Notes: generated by a model from the sequence alone, not told the origin. A DNA stretch of 64,000 nucleotides from Laspinema sp963821735 (GCA_963821735.1 CAWGFK010000070.1:558001-622000); one strand, 5' to 3'; counted from the stretch's first letter, positions 9,783-19,946 are shown. Numbers and translations: made by a program.

Positions 9783-11108
9783 CTAAATTTCCCGTTGTAG
9801 CTTGAGGGCGACGTGATTGAGTTGTTGAATGCTAATTTTGGTTTGGGCGATCCCGCTGGCGGTTTCTTGGGCGTTTTGAGTTAGACTATTCATGGCATCC
9901 AGGGTTTGTTGGATTGCCAAGGCTTGTTGTTTGGCGCTCAAGGAAATTTGTTGGGCGTTGACGGCGATGTGATTGACGGCAGAAACCACGCTTTCTACGC
10001 TGCGAGTTCCGTCTTTGGTGATCATCACGGCTGAATTGGTCGCCCGTTCAATATCATTGACTAATTCGCTAATTTTTTCGGCAGATTGTTTGCTGCGATC
10101 GGCCAGTTTCCGAATTTCTGACGCGACAACGCCAAAACCTTTGCCTTGCTCTCCGGCGCGGACTGCTTCGACGGCAGCATTCAGGGCTAACATATTGGTT
10201 TGATTGGCGATATCGCTGACTAATCCAGCAATTTTGTCGATTTGGTTGACTTGCTCACTCAGATGCAAAATTTGATTGGCAATTTGTTCAACTTGAACGG
10301 TGGTGGCTTCGGCGCGTTCGGTGGACTCCTGAGAGGAGAGGCCCAGTTGTTCCATTGTGCTGCAAGTTTCATGGACTGCACTGGCTTGTTGGTTGGCAAC
10401 ACGCTCTTGTTGTTCGGTCATCGCGGCGATTTCTGTGGAGGAGGAGGCGATGGTGTTGGTGGTTTCGCCGAGGGTGTCGGTAATTCGGCTGGCGATCGCC
10501 CATCCCAATGCCCAGGCGACGATCGCCATGATGCCGGTACTCAACAACACCAGGGTAATCAACAACCCGAGAACCTCATCGGTGCGATCGCTTTTTTCCT
10601 TCTGAAGCTCATCTTCTCGCTGGTTGAACTCCACTAGTAGTGCTTCTAGTTGCCGATTTAATTGTTCTCGTTCCGGGGTGGAGTAGGCTTGGTTAGCCTC
10701 TGCTACTCGATTTTGTTGGAGGAGATTAATCAGATTGTTATTATAATCAATCGTTTCTTGACTCAGATCTAAAATCCGCTCTAATCGGGCTCTTTGCCCC
10801 GCATCTACCACATTAGCCTGTAAAAAATTCTGAGCATTTTGTACACTTTTCATGTCGACATCAATTGCCTCGGGAATAAAGCCTTGTCGATCAATGAGGT
10901 ATCCTCGCGTAGACCTTTGTATGGACATTAACCCTAAAGCAAGCCGGTCTGACTCCCGCACTAAAGCTGCCCCAATCTCTAAATTTTTGACTTCTTCCTG
11001 AACTTGCTGGCTACTCACAAAAACTAATCCAGCGGAAGTAATCGAAAATATTAAAGGGATAGAATAGCCTAATAAAATTCGGGCTTTTAATTTTAAATTA
11101 AATAGCAT
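9783..11108 (-). CDS. Methyl-accepting chemotaxis protein with CHASE3-like sensor domain
   Basis: The 441-residue product parallels the receptor encoded downstream: MLFNLKLKARILLGYSIPL as a first membrane segment, a CHASE3-like periplasmic helical domain with the word RSTRGYLID, and a second membrane segment near 185-205. The cytoplasmic coiled coil carries the tip IANQTNMLALNAAVEAVRAG followed by GKGFGVVASEIRKLADRS. The two genes are probably tandem duplicates, each with its own spacer. The protein is predicted to sit in the cytoplasmic membrane and control CheA activity. Methylation-site glutamines and glutamates are plausible in the coiled coil, but I cannot assign them. Its ligand is unknown. 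Confidence 0.92.
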   Translation of the reverse strand: MLFNLKLKARILLGYSIPLIFSITSAGLVFVSSQQVQEEVKNLEIGAALVRESDRLALGLMSIQRSTRGYLIDRQGFIPEAIDVDMKSVQNAQNFLQANVVDAGQRARLERILDLSQETIDYNNNLINLLQQNRVAEANQAYSTPEREQLNRQLEALLVEFNQREDELQKEKSDRTDEVLGLLITLVLLSTGIMAIVAWALGWAIASRITDTLGETTNTIASSSTEIAAMTEQQERVANQQASAVHETCSTMEQLGLSSQESTERAEATTVQVEQIANQILHLSEQVNQIDKIAGLVSDIANQTNMLALNAAVEAVRAGEQGKGFGVVASEIRKLADRSKQSAEKISELVNDIERATNSAVMITKDGTRSVESVVSAVNHIAVNAQQISLSAKQQALAIQQTLDAMNSLTQNAQETASGIAQTKISIQQLNHVALKLQREI

Positions 11109-11554
11109 AAAAACTCCTGATTTACTACTTTTAAAGAGGGGTGGATTTCACTTCAAAACTTAATTCGGTGTTCTCAGGGTCAACAAAAATAGCAACTTTA
11201 ATGGAAATGAGGTGCATCCATTCACTAACCCGGCCCTTCTCCTCAACCCGGAAATTTTAATTTTAAGTTTTGTTAAGCGCCACCCTTGCCAGAAAACTGC
11301 TATAAACTGACTGAACCTAAAACAAATAGTAGAAGTTTTCCCAAAATTTAAAAGAAATAACTTCTGATTTCAACCAATCGAATTGTCCGTTTTGACAATT
11401 CTAATTTTATCACGATTTTCAAAAATTGATAAGGGGATTTTCTCCCCTTGAACCCTCGTCAAACAACAGAGGGTTAAAATGATGGATGAGGACTTGAGAA
11501 TAAAAAAGAACGAGGATTGCCAGCGGGTCCAATTGTAGTAACAGCACCAGGAGA
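11109..11554. other. Intergenic, upstream of an MCP gene and downstream of the EF-G-like gene
   Basis: AT-rich spacer of about 450 bp. The 64-codon minus frame at 11419-11613 runs through the terminator of the EF-G-like gene and is not credible. I see no other structure beyond the presumed MCP promoter. Confidence 0.5.
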
Positions 11555-11603
11555 CAAAAAAACAGGCAAAAGGTTGAGAAAGAACTCGGACCTTTTGCCT
11601 GTT
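11555..11603 (-). terminator. Rho-independent terminator of the EF-G-like gene
   Basis: Read on the minus strand, AACAGGCAAAAGGT and ACCTTTTGCCTGTT form a perfect 14-bp stem around a roughly 15-nt loop, followed by a T-run. It begins about 14 bp after the EF-G-like stop codon. Confidence 0.88.
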
Positions 11604-11616
11604 GGGAATTCACCGA

Positions 11617-13668
11617 TTATTTAGAATTTCCGTTGCCATTAGCGGTGGCGGTAGCTAAGAGGCGACTGGTGAGTTTGTCAGGGACTTCCTGGAGGTGATC
11701 GTACTTCCATCGGAAGAACCCGACTCCCATTGTCAGCGATCGCAACTCCACAATCAAATCCTGCATTTCCGCTTGGGGTAAATAAGCTAAAACCTTATCC
11801 CATGATTTCCAGTTTTCTAGGGGTTCATAGCCTAAAATCTGCCCCCGTCGTCCGCTGATCAGTTGCATCATATTCGAGGTAAAGTCCGTCGGTGCACAGA
11901 TTTCCACGCAGGCGATCGGTTCGAGCAAGGTGGGTTCACATTGGGCCAACCCCTCTTGCATTGCCAACCGTGCCGCCTGTTTAAAGGACTGTTCTGAACT
12001 ATCCACGGAGTGATAGGACCCATCGGTGAGGGTAACCGCAATATCTACCACCGGGAATCCCAAAGGTCCCTGATTCAAATACTCCCGCACCCCCATTTCT
12101 ACCCCAGGAATATACTGTTTGGGGACAACACCGCCCACGATTTTATCGTTGAAGCTATACCCTTCCCCGCGAGGCATGGGTTTGATTTCCAGGTAAACAT
12201 CGCCAAATTGGCCGTGACCCCCACTTTGGTGCTTGTAGCGCCCATGAACCCGGGGTGCGGCTTTGCGAATAGTTTCCTTGTAGGGAACATGGGGGACTTG
12301 GGTGATCATGGGCAAGTTGTACTTACGCCGCAGACGATCTAAGGTGACTTTGATGTGAATTTCCCCTTGACCCCAGAGGATAATCTCGTGGGTATCGGGA
12401 TTTTGTTCCCAGGCGAGAGCGGGGTCTTCTTCCAGGAGTTTGGTCAAGGCAGCGCTGATTTTCACTTCGTCACTGCGCCGTTCTGGGGCGATCGCCAAGG
12501 CAAACACGGGAGGCAGTTGCTCCGCTTTGGGTAATTCCGATTTAAGCTTACCTTCCCCGGTGGTGAGGGTATCTCCGGTCTGAATCCCTTCCATGCGAGA
12601 CAAGGCAACAATATCGCCCTCGACTGCCTTCTGAATGGTTTCAGTTTGCTGTCCCTTCATCCGATACATTCCCCCAATCCGGACACCATTGAGGGTCATG
12701 TTATCGGTGATTTCCCCTTTCCACACTCGCACGAGGGACATTTTGCCTCCTTGCGGGGTGTAGTAAGTTTTAATCACTTGGGCTAAGGGTTCACCGGAAT
12801 GCAGGGTAATTCCCCGGCGTTCTGCTGTGGTAGTGGGTTCCGGCGCTTCGCGAATCAGGGCATCAAGCAGGGGTCTGATGCCATAATCTGAATCCGCTAC
12901 TCCCATAAAGACGGGGACGATTAAATCGGCCCCTAATTCCATTTTGAGGTCAGCGACAATTTCATCTTGGGAGGGTTCAATCTCTTCCAGGAGTTCTTCG
13001 AGGAGGTGATCGTCAAAGTTAGCTAACTCTTCTAACATCTCCTGACGAGCCTGATGTTCTTCTTGTTTGAGTTCCTCGGGGATGGGTACGGGGTCTGGTT
13101 CGCTGCCATCGTGGTAGTGATAGGCTTGTTCGGTGACCAGATCGATAAATCCCACGGGGTCGGAGCCTTTGAGAATGGGATATTGATGGGGGACTAGGGG
13201 TCGGGCGGAGACAGCTTTGAGGGCGTGGAGTACGTCCATAAAGCTATCTTTGGCGCGGTCCATTTTGTTGACAAAGACGAGATGGGGGATTTCCCAGTCA
13301 TCTAAGAACTTAAATAAGGGGGCCAAGGTGAGTACCCGGCTGACTTCGGGTTCGCAGACGACGACGGCGGCACCGGTGCCTTTGAGGGCGTTGTAGGTTT
13401 CTTGGATAAATTCTATGGACCCAGGGCAGTCTACGAAGGTGAAGCGGACATCATGGTATTCGGTGGAGGCAGCGGATATCTCCACACTCATTTGGCGATC
13501 GCGGGCTTCTGCGGAACTATCGCCAACGGTTGTCCCTTCTTTGACGTTTCCTTTCCTACTAATTGCACCTGTTACAAACAACAGGCTTTCGAGTAAGGTG
13601 GTTTTTCCACTCAGATATGGGCCTACAATTGCGACGTTTCGCACGTCGGAGACAACTTTTTCGGTCAT
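11617..13668 (-). CDS. Elongation factor G-like translational GTPase (EF-G paralogue)
   Basis: The 683-residue protein has the EF-G layout: GTPase domain (1-270), beta-barrel domain II, and the C-terminal III-V domains seen in tRNA-mimicking translocases. The P-loop is GPYLSGKT (16-23) and the guanine-specificity motif is NKMD (134-137). The G3 motif reads DCPGS (80-84) instead of DTPGH. The histidine that positions the hydrolytic water in canonical EF-G and EF-Tu is therefore replaced by serine. This divergence is typical of the EF-G-like/EF-G2 paralogue group rather than the essential translocase, so its biochemical role remains uncertain. A Shine-Dalgarno-like AGGAG precedes the ATG. The gene stands alone with a strong terminator behind it. 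An acidic insertion (EELANFDDHLLEELLEEIE) lies in the GTPase domain. Confidence 0.9.
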   Translation of the reverse strand: MTEKVVSDVRNVAIVGPYLSGKTTLLESLLFVTGAISRKGNVKEGTTVGDSSAEARDRQMSVEISAASTEYHDVRFTFVDCPGSIEFIQETYNALKGTGAAVVVCEPEVSRVLTLAPLFKFLDDWEIPHLVFVNKMDRAKDSFMDVLHALKAVSARPLVPHQYPILKGSDPVGFIDLVTEQAYHYHDGSEPDPVPIPEELKQEEHQARQEMLEELANFDDHLLEELLEEIEPSQDEIVADLKMELGADLIVPVFMGVADSDYGIRPLLDALIREAPEPTTTAERRGITLHSGEPLAQVIKTYYTPQGGKMSLVRVWKGEITDNMTLNGVRIGGMYRMKGQQTETIQKAVEGDIVALSRMEGIQTGDTLTTGEGKLKSELPKAEQLPPVFALAIAPERRSDEVKISAALTKLLEEDPALAWEQNPDTHEIILWGQGEIHIKVTLDRLRRKYNLPMITQVPHVPYKETIRKAAPRVHGRYKHQSGGHGQFGDVYLEIKPMPRGEGYSFNDKIVGGVVPKQYIPGVEMGVREYLNQGPLGFPVVDIAVTLTDGSYHSVDSSEQSFKQAARLAMQEGLAQCEPTLLEPIACVEICAPTDFTSNMMQLISGRRGQILGYEPLENWKSWDKVLAYLPQAEMQDLIVELRSLTMGVGFFRWKYDHLQEVPDKLTSRLLATATANGNGNSK

Positions 13669-14032
13669 GATTCACTCCTGTGAGTTAGTTACTAAAGATT
13701 AAAAAATTTTTAAGAGGGCCAAGGGGATAGCCTATTTAAAGTAAAATCCTTATCCTGACTCTATGGGAAACAAGGCGATCGGCATCAGCAATTCTCGTAT
13801 GGGTCTTGATGTACTTTTAGATTACCGTATTTTTGGACCAAGGAATTACGGATTGAGGGACTTATTTTTCTAAGGTTAATCCTTTTTTTTTTAATTTTAA
13901 AGCAGTGTTATCCCTTGAAAATTATCGTGGCGGGTGAGTGTTGGCTCTAAAATTCTGACAGACTCTAGTCAGAGGCAGGGATGTCACGGTAAAACTAGGT
14001 TAAACCACCTCGACTCATTTCCAGGAGGGGCG
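13669..14032. other. Divergent promoter region between the EF-G-like gene and a TPR gene
   Basis: AT-rich spacer of 364 bp holding the promoters of two diverging genes. I see no recognisable operator or repeat. An upstream in-frame codon at 13934 would extend the TPR protein but lacks a ribosome-binding site. Confidence 0.45.
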
Positions 14033-14941
14033 ATGCAATTACAACGGAAGATAAGGGCAGGTATCGTAGGCGTGACGCTAGGGATTTGGATGATGCCGTT
14101 GCTGTGGATGCCGGGGGAGGGGATGCCAGGGATGGGCGCTGCTGTCGCCCAGGGGACTTCCCAAGCGGCCTTAGATTGGGTCAACCGGGGACTGGGGTCG
14201 ATTCAAGCGGGTCAGGTATCCGAGGCGATCGCCGCGTTTCGTCGAGCGGCTCAACTGGACCCGACCCTAGCTGTGGCTCATTATAATTTGGGCTTGGCGC
14301 TGCGGCAATCGGGGGAATTACAAGGGGCGGCGGATTCGTTCTACCAAGCGACTCAAGCGGACCCCAACTTTACCCTAGCCTTTGCTAATTTGGGGGCAGC
14401 CCTGATTGAAGGGAATAACCTCGATCGCGCCCGGGATTATTTACAACGGGCGATCGCCTTGGACCCCCAAATGGGATTAGCTCATTATAATCTGGGTCTG
14501 GTCCTGGAGCAACAGCAGTTATGGGATGCTGCTGCGGCTTCGTTTCAGCAGGCGATGCAGTATAGTCCCACGACTCCAGAACCCCCCTATCATCTCGGAC
14601 TGGTTTATCTCGAACAAGGGAAACTGGAGGAGGCGAAATCAGCGTTTAACCGGGCAGTCAGCATTACGTCTAATCATGCTCCGGCTCACTATCATCTGGG
14701 GTTTATTGCTTACAATCAAGGGGATTTGAACGCCGCTTTAGACTCATTTCGGCGGGCGGCTGAAGGGAATCCTAATTATGCCAATGCTTATTATGGGGCT
14801 GGGTTAGTGTTTCTGCGTCAGGGGAATTTCACCGAAGCTCAACGAGTGTTGGAATATGCCCGAGACCTTTATACGTTGGAGGGAAATCCAGAACGGGCGA
14901 TGAATGCTGAACGACTGTTAGAGCGATCGCGCAATCCCTAA
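14033..14941 (+). CDS. Exported TPR-repeat protein
   Basis: The 302-residue product starts at ATG 14033, chosen because AGGAGGGG lies immediately upstream and because the N-terminus MQLQRKIRAGIVGVTLGIWM then forms a signal peptide or anchor. A longer frame from 13934 adds 33 residues that would bury that signal. From about residue 45 to the end run seven TPR units, recognisable from repeats of the type AHYNLGLALRQSGELQGA and ALDSFRRAAEGNPNYANAYYG. TPR proteins are protein-binding scaffolds; partners cannot be inferred. It is probably periplasmic or membrane-attached. It converges on the histidine kinase gene downstream. Confidence 0.85.
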   Translation: MQLQRKIRAGIVGVTLGIWMMPLLWMPGEGMPGMGAAVAQGTSQAALDWVNRGLGSIQAGQVSEAIAAFRRAAQLDPTLAVAHYNLGLALRQSGELQGAADSFYQATQADPNFTLAFANLGAALIEGNNLDRARDYLQRAIALDPQMGLAHYNLGLVLEQQQLWDAAAASFQQAMQYSPTTPEPPYHLGLVYLEQGKLEEAKSAFNRAVSITSNHAPAHYHLGFIAYNQGDLNAALDSFRRAAEGNPNYANAYYGAGLVFLRQGNFTEAQRVLEYARDLYTLEGNPERAMNAERLLERSRNP

Positions 14942-14979
14942 TCCTTAAAACAGTCTAAATTTCTGAGCGGCGGGTGACT

Positions 14980-16992
14980 TTACCCCTTGTGACTGACCGG
15001 CAGTTGAATCCGGAATTCTGTTCCTTTTCCCCGAGTGGAAAAACAATGTAACTTTCCTAAATGTTTTTCCACAATAATTTGGTAACTAATCGAAAGCCCT
15101 AATCCGGTTCCTTTGCCAATGGGTTTAGTCGTAAAAAATGGGTTAAAAATATTGGGGAGAATGTCTGGAGGAATCCCGGCTCCATTATCCTCAATCCAAA
15201 TCACAATAAACTCGGGATTCACCGCCTCCCCCCCCGCAATGGGGGTTTCCTTTGGACCTTTTTGGAGAACTTCAGTACAGAGGGTGAGGGTGGGAATATA
15301 GTCTTTTGAAGGGGGTTGATCCAGGGTGTCTTCTAAGGCATCAATGGCATTAGCCAACAGATTCATAAACACCTGATTCAATTGCCCCGGATAACATTCT
15401 ACCAAAGGCAGTTCTGCATATTTTTTGACCACTTGAATCGCCTGATGTCCGGCGGTGGCTTTGAGTCGATGTTGCAAAATCATCAAGGTACTATTCAGCC
15501 CTTGATGAATATCAACCGCCTTGATTTCCGCTTCATCAGTGCGGGAAAAATTTCGCAAACTCAAGACAATATTTTGAATTCGTTCCGCCCCGACGGTCAT
15601 GGATTTAATCGTTTTAGGTAAATCTTCTATCAGAAAATCTACATCGATCGCTTCGGCTTCTTCTTGAATTTCTGTCACGGGTTCGGGATAGTGTTCTTGA
15701 TAAAGCGCGAGCAAAAAGAGTAAGTCTTTGACATATTCATCGGCATGATTAACATTACCGTAGATAAAGCTCACGGGATTATTAATTTCATGAGCAACCC
15801 CGGCTACTAATTGACCAATAGAAGACATTTTTTCCGCTTGAATCAGTTGACCTTGGGTCGTTTGCAACTGCTGCATCGCGGCTTCTAAATCCGTGGTCCG
15901 GCGGATGGATAATCCTAAATAAATGGCGATGATTCCAGTCAGTAGCAAGCCAATCGCCAGGGTGGCGATGGTGTCCACAATGAATCCTTGAAAGGTTGAG
16001 GTGGGACGCAGGACAAGGGTCCATTGACGATTGGCAACCTCAAGGGTCTGGGTACAGAGGCTGGGATTTTGGTAGCACAAAGACCTTGGAGAGACGGGCG
16101 CAGGGGGTTTCAGACGGGTATCTGCAATAAATTGTTCAGTTTGAGAGTCATAAAAGATTAAAACCTGATTATCTGGCTGTGCTGTCTGGTCAATTAAGTA
16201 AAAATCCAGGTGATTAAGCGTTAATCCCCCTAATGACTTTTCCAACAAATTGGAGAGACTATAGACGGTGTAAGTCATTCCCCTAAAGGTATTGCGGCGA
16301 TCGCGGATTCCGGCAGGCCGATCGCCTCCTCGGTAAACCGGGCGAAACATCGCCACCCCATAAGTCTGGCCATCGGCTAACACAAATCGTTCCGTTACCG
16401 AGATCTTGCCCTCGTTTTTTCCCAGGGCGATCGCCGCCCTCACCCTGGGGTCATAACTGGGATCCAGTCCCAACAGTTCTCCTGTATAGAGACTGGCGGG
16501 TTGTCCATAGAGAATGGGAAAATATTCCAGGCGATCGCCCGAGGGGATTAAGTTGCCATCGGGGGCGCGATCGCGAATCTGGAAATTTTCCTTCCCTTGC
16601 GCTTGCATCCGTTGCTCAAACGCCCTGCGTTGTGACCTGGTTACTCTTTCTAGCCATGCCATACCAAAAATTCCCGGGTAATTCTCAAAAAAGGATTGGG
16701 AAAACCGCTGAAAATTTTCCTCGGTCACTTGGCCGGAAATATCATACAATGCACCCAGCGCTCGGGTCACTTGGAGATATTCATCGATATCGCTTTGTAA
16801 GGTGAGGGTCACGCTTTCCCGGCGTCGCGCTAAGGTTTCCTGTGCGGATCTTCGTTCCCATTCATAAACTCCCGTAGCAGCGATCGCAGACAGTGACAAA
16901 CCAACGAATAAAGTTAACCCAACCGGAAGGTAGGGACGGATTCCCCAAAGGGCATTTTTAATTTGTTCAAAATCTTTCAAATGAACCGCCAT
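14980..16992 (-). CDS. CHASE-domain sensor histidine kinase
   Basis: The 670-residue membrane kinase has a transmembrane helix at about 20-40 and an extracytoplasmic CHASE domain at about 85-290 (YPGIFGMAWLERV, then RLEYFPILYGQP and VRAAIALGKNEGK). A second helix lies near 340-365, followed by a short coiled coil. The HisKA helix has the phospho-histidine in LVAGVAHEINNPVSFIYGN. The HATPase domain has N-box FMNLLANAIDAL, G1 DNGAGIPP and G2 GKGTGLGLSIS. CHASE domains bind small diffusible ligands. The kinase core resembles the C-terminus of the giant kinase at 22703-28108, which suggests the same kind of downstream regulator. No response regulator is adjacent. The start ATG is well supported by the membrane segment that follows it. 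Confidence 0.92.
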   Translation of the reverse strand: MAVHLKDFEQIKNALWGIRPYLPVGLTLFVGLSLSAIAATGVYEWERRSAQETLARRRESVTLTLQSDIDEYLQVTRALGALYDISGQVTEENFQRFSQSFFENYPGIFGMAWLERVTRSQRRAFEQRMQAQGKENFQIRDRAPDGNLIPSGDRLEYFPILYGQPASLYTGELLGLDPSYDPRVRAAIALGKNEGKISVTERFVLADGQTYGVAMFRPVYRGGDRPAGIRDRRNTFRGMTYTVYSLSNLLEKSLGGLTLNHLDFYLIDQTAQPDNQVLIFYDSQTEQFIADTRLKPPAPVSPRSLCYQNPSLCTQTLEVANRQWTLVLRPTSTFQGFIVDTIATLAIGLLLTGIIAIYLGLSIRRTTDLEAAMQQLQTTQGQLIQAEKMSSIGQLVAGVAHEINNPVSFIYGNVNHADEYVKDLLFLLALYQEHYPEPVTEIQEEAEAIDVDFLIEDLPKTIKSMTVGAERIQNIVLSLRNFSRTDEAEIKAVDIHQGLNSTLMILQHRLKATAGHQAIQVVKKYAELPLVECYPGQLNQVFMNLLANAIDALEDTLDQPPSKDYIPTLTLCTEVLQKGPKETPIAGGEAVNPEFIVIWIEDNGAGIPPDILPNIFNPFFTTKPIGKGTGLGLSISYQIIVEKHLGKLHCFSTRGKGTEFRIQLPVSHKG

Positions 16993-17364
16993 AAAACCGT
17001 TTGTTCTGTGCTAAGTAAGTTAACCGGATTCGCTCTTATATAACACCCTGCTAATCGCTGGAATCAAAAAAGTTTGATTATTGAGAATCGCTGACTCATC
17101 ACTATGGGGTTTTAAATCGCTACGTTTGGGACAATTTGTTTTACCATAACATTTTCAACCCCGGGAATGGGTCAGAAAAAACCCCGGATTTTCGCCGGTT
17201 TCACCCAGAACAGGTTTTATGTGGATCCGGCCTAGCCTGGGCGGGGTGGGTAGAATCCCGGGGCTTTCTTGGCGTATTCTTAGAAAGAGTTGTTAAATGG
17301 GGTTGGCTGTTGACTTCAGTTGGAAGGCACAAGTGACCTCTAGTCCTTTAGAATACGATCCGAT
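16993..17364. other. Divergent promoter region, histidine kinase / glyS
   Basis: 372 bp holding the promoters of two diverging genes. CCCGGG-rich words near 17160-17265 (CCCCGGGA, ACCCCGGA, TCCCGGGGC) could pair with each other. No clear operator or RNA element is recognised. Confidence 0.4.
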
Positions 17365-19529
17365 ATGGCTACCTTTCTATTAGAAGTCGGTACAGAAGAA
17401 TTACCCGCAGGGTTTCTCGATAGCGCAATTACCCAGTGGCGATCGCGCATTCCCGACTCCCTCGCTGAACATTTCTTGACAAATGACGCAGTTTATGTAT
17501 ATGGCACACCTCGCCGGTTAGCGGTGGTGATAGAAGGGTTGCCGGTTCAACAAGGCGATCGCGAAGAAGAAATTAAAGGCCCTCCCGCCTCCGCTGCCTA
17601 TAAAGATGGCAAACCCACCAAAGCTGCGGAAGGATTTGCCAAAAAACAAGGCGTCGAACTCGATGCCTTAGAAATTCGCCCCACAGATAAAGGGGATTTT
17701 GTCTTCCTGCGGAAAACCATCACCGGACGTCTCACCACGGACATTGCTTCAGGAGTTGGTCCCGCAATGGATTAGCAAACTCGAAGGCAAACGCTTAATG
17801 CGCTGGGGGAATGGAGAAATGCGGTTTTCTCGACCCCTGCGCTGGTTGGTGGCCCTGTTTGACCAGGATATTTTACCCATTCAACTCGACAACGGGTCCG
17901 AAAGTCTCACCAGCGATCGCATCTCCTCGGGTCATCGCGTCTTACATCCCCAACCCGTAGAAATTGCCACCGCCTCCGATTACGTCAAATCCCTAGAAAA
18001 GGCCTTATGTTTCCGTAGATCCGGACCGGCGTCAATCCATCATTCAAGACCAAGTAAAAGCCGCAGCAGCAAAAGTCGGAGGAACCGCCGATATTTCCCC
18101 GGATTTACTTCAAGAAGTCACCAACTTAGTGGAATGGCCGACGGCAGTTTTAGGGAAATTTGATGAAGACTTCCTCATTTTACCCGCCGAAGTCATTACC
18201 ACCGTCATGGTCAGCCATCAGCGGTATTTCCCCGTCTTAAAATCCGCAAAAACCTCCGGAAAATCCCCCGAACTTCTCCCCTATTTCATCACCATTTCTA
18301 ACGGTGACCCGGCCAAATCTGACCTCATTGCCCTCGGCAACGAACGGGTGATTCGCGCCCGATTAGCCGATGGTCAATTTTTCTATGAAACCGACCGGGC
18401 CAAACCCCTAGAAGCCTACTTACCTAAATTAGAAGAAGTCACCTTCCAGGAAGATTTAGGCTCAATGCGCCAGAAGGTCGATCGCCTCTGTCAGGTTGCT
18501 GCTTTGATTACAGAACAATTGCAAATTCAGGGCGAACAACAAGAGCAAATTGCCCGGGCCACCTTACTTTGTAAAGCCGATTTAGTCACCCAAATGGTCT
18601 ATGAATTCCCCGAACTCCAAGGGGTAATGGGTGAAAAATATGCCCGGGCCTGTGGGGAATCGGAAGCTGTCGCTACGGCAATTTATGAACATTATTTACC
18701 CCGGAATGCCGGAGATAAATTACCGGAAACTCGGGTGGGTCAAGTCGTCGGATTAGCCGACAAATTAGATACCTTAGTCAGTATTTTTGGCTTGGGGATG
18801 ATTCCCACAGGTTCCTCCGACCCCTTTGCCTTGCGACGGGCTGCCAATGCGGTGATTAATCTAACTTGGACGGCGAATTTACCCTTGAACTTAGGGGAAT
18901 TACTCGGGAAGATTGCGGCTGAATTTACGGCCAGCCATCCGAAAACCTCCCCGGACTTGCTCTCGCAATTACAGGAGTTTTTCTTACAACGCATTCGCAC
19001 CCTGTTGCAAGAGGAACGAGGGATTGATTATGACTTGGTGAATGCGGTTTTGGGGGAAGAAGACCAGGAATATAGCCAACGCGCTTTAGAGGATGTGTTG
19101 GATGTTCGCGATCGGGCTTTATTCCTCCAGTCCATTCGCAATAATGGCAGCTTAGATACCATCTATGAAACCGTGAATCGGTCTGCACGATTGGCGAAAC
19201 AGGGGGATTTGGAGACAACGGTTTTAGATCCGACTCAAGTGCTGAAACCGGAATTGTTCCAAAAATCCTCGGAACAAGGGTTTTATGATGCTTTGATCCG
19301 GTTAATGCCAACCACCCAAGCGGCGCGATCGCAGCGCAACTATCAGCAGTTGGTGGATGCCTTAGCAGAAATTACCCCAATCGTCAGCCAGTTTTTCGAT
19401 GGGGAAGACAGCGTACTGGTGATGGATCCGGACCCAGAAATCCGGCGCAACCGCCTCAACTCCATTGGTTTATTGCGAAATCACGCCCGGGTTCTGGCGG
19501 ATTTCGGTCCCATTGTCAAGCCCCAATAG
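17365..19529 (+). CDS. glyS: Glycine--tRNA ligase beta subunit, two apparent frameshifts
   Basis: Joined across two one-base shifts, the span encodes about 720 residues, the normal length of GlyS. The N-terminus MATFLLEVGTEELPAGF is diagnostic. The first frame carries codons to RLTTDI near 17745. The protein continues in the next frame with LQELVPQWISKLEGKRLMRW. Near 18003 an extra T in GCCTTATG shifts the frame again, after which YVSVDPDRRQSIIQDQV and the rest follow. The C-terminal anticodon-binding domain (DVLDVRDRALFLQSIRNN) is intact. GlyS pairs with GlyQ to charge tRNA-Gly in the cytoplasm; glyQ is not in the window. Bacteria using the alpha2-beta2 enzyme cannot lose this subunit, so I read the shifts as sequencing errors. 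Family identity is certain. Confidence 0.95.
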
Positions 19530-19568
19530 TACCGGGAAGAGTGGCAACACTGGACGGGGGTTTAAATC

Positions 19569-19946
19569 CTAGCCCTGTCAAGGTGTATTTGTAGGGGTTT
19601 GGTTCCAAACCCTCAAGGGATGTAGGGGTTTGGTCTCCAAACCCTCAAGGGATGTAGGGGTTTGGTCTCCAAACCCTCAAGGGATGTAGGGGTTTGGTCT
19701 CCAAACCCTCAAGGGATGTAGGGGTTTGGTCTCCAAACCCTCAAGGTGTATTTGTAGGGGTTTGGTCTGATCACCCCCAAGGGATGTAGGGGTTTGGTCT
19801 CCAAACCCTCAAGGGATGTAATGCGATCGCCCCAAAAAGAGATCTGACCAAACCCCTAACATTAGGGCAGAAGAGGGTTTGGGGACCAAACCCCTACCAG
19901 AAACAGCGATTTTTCGTTATTAAATTTACCATCTTGACAGGGCTAG
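19569..19946. mobile_element. CTAG-TIR MITE-like element with a 32-bp tandem array and a 10-bp target duplication
   Basis: Left end CTAGCCCTGTCAAGGTG (19569-19585) and right end CATCTTGACAGGGCTAG are inverted repeats with one mismatch. The 10-bp direct repeat GGTTTAAATC flanks the element on both sides (19559-19568, 19947-19956). The interior contains about seven units of 32-40 bp built on GTAGGGGTTTGGTCTCCAAA between about 19584 and 19820, then an inverted copy near 19870-19900. No transposase is encoded. It sits between glyS and murD, which are co-oriented. Confidence 0.85.

Noticed and set aside
11419..11613. 64-codon minus-strand frame
   Set aside because: It runs through the strong terminator of the EF-G-like gene and has no homology.
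13934..14032. 33-residue N-terminal extension of the TPR protein
   Set aside because: Removing it exposes a good ribosome-binding site and a signal peptide at 14033.
19577..19820. Tandem array that could be mistaken for a CRISPR
   Set aside because: Units abut with no unique spacers, each unit is a palindrome and the whole lies between transposon-like ends. There are no cas genes.
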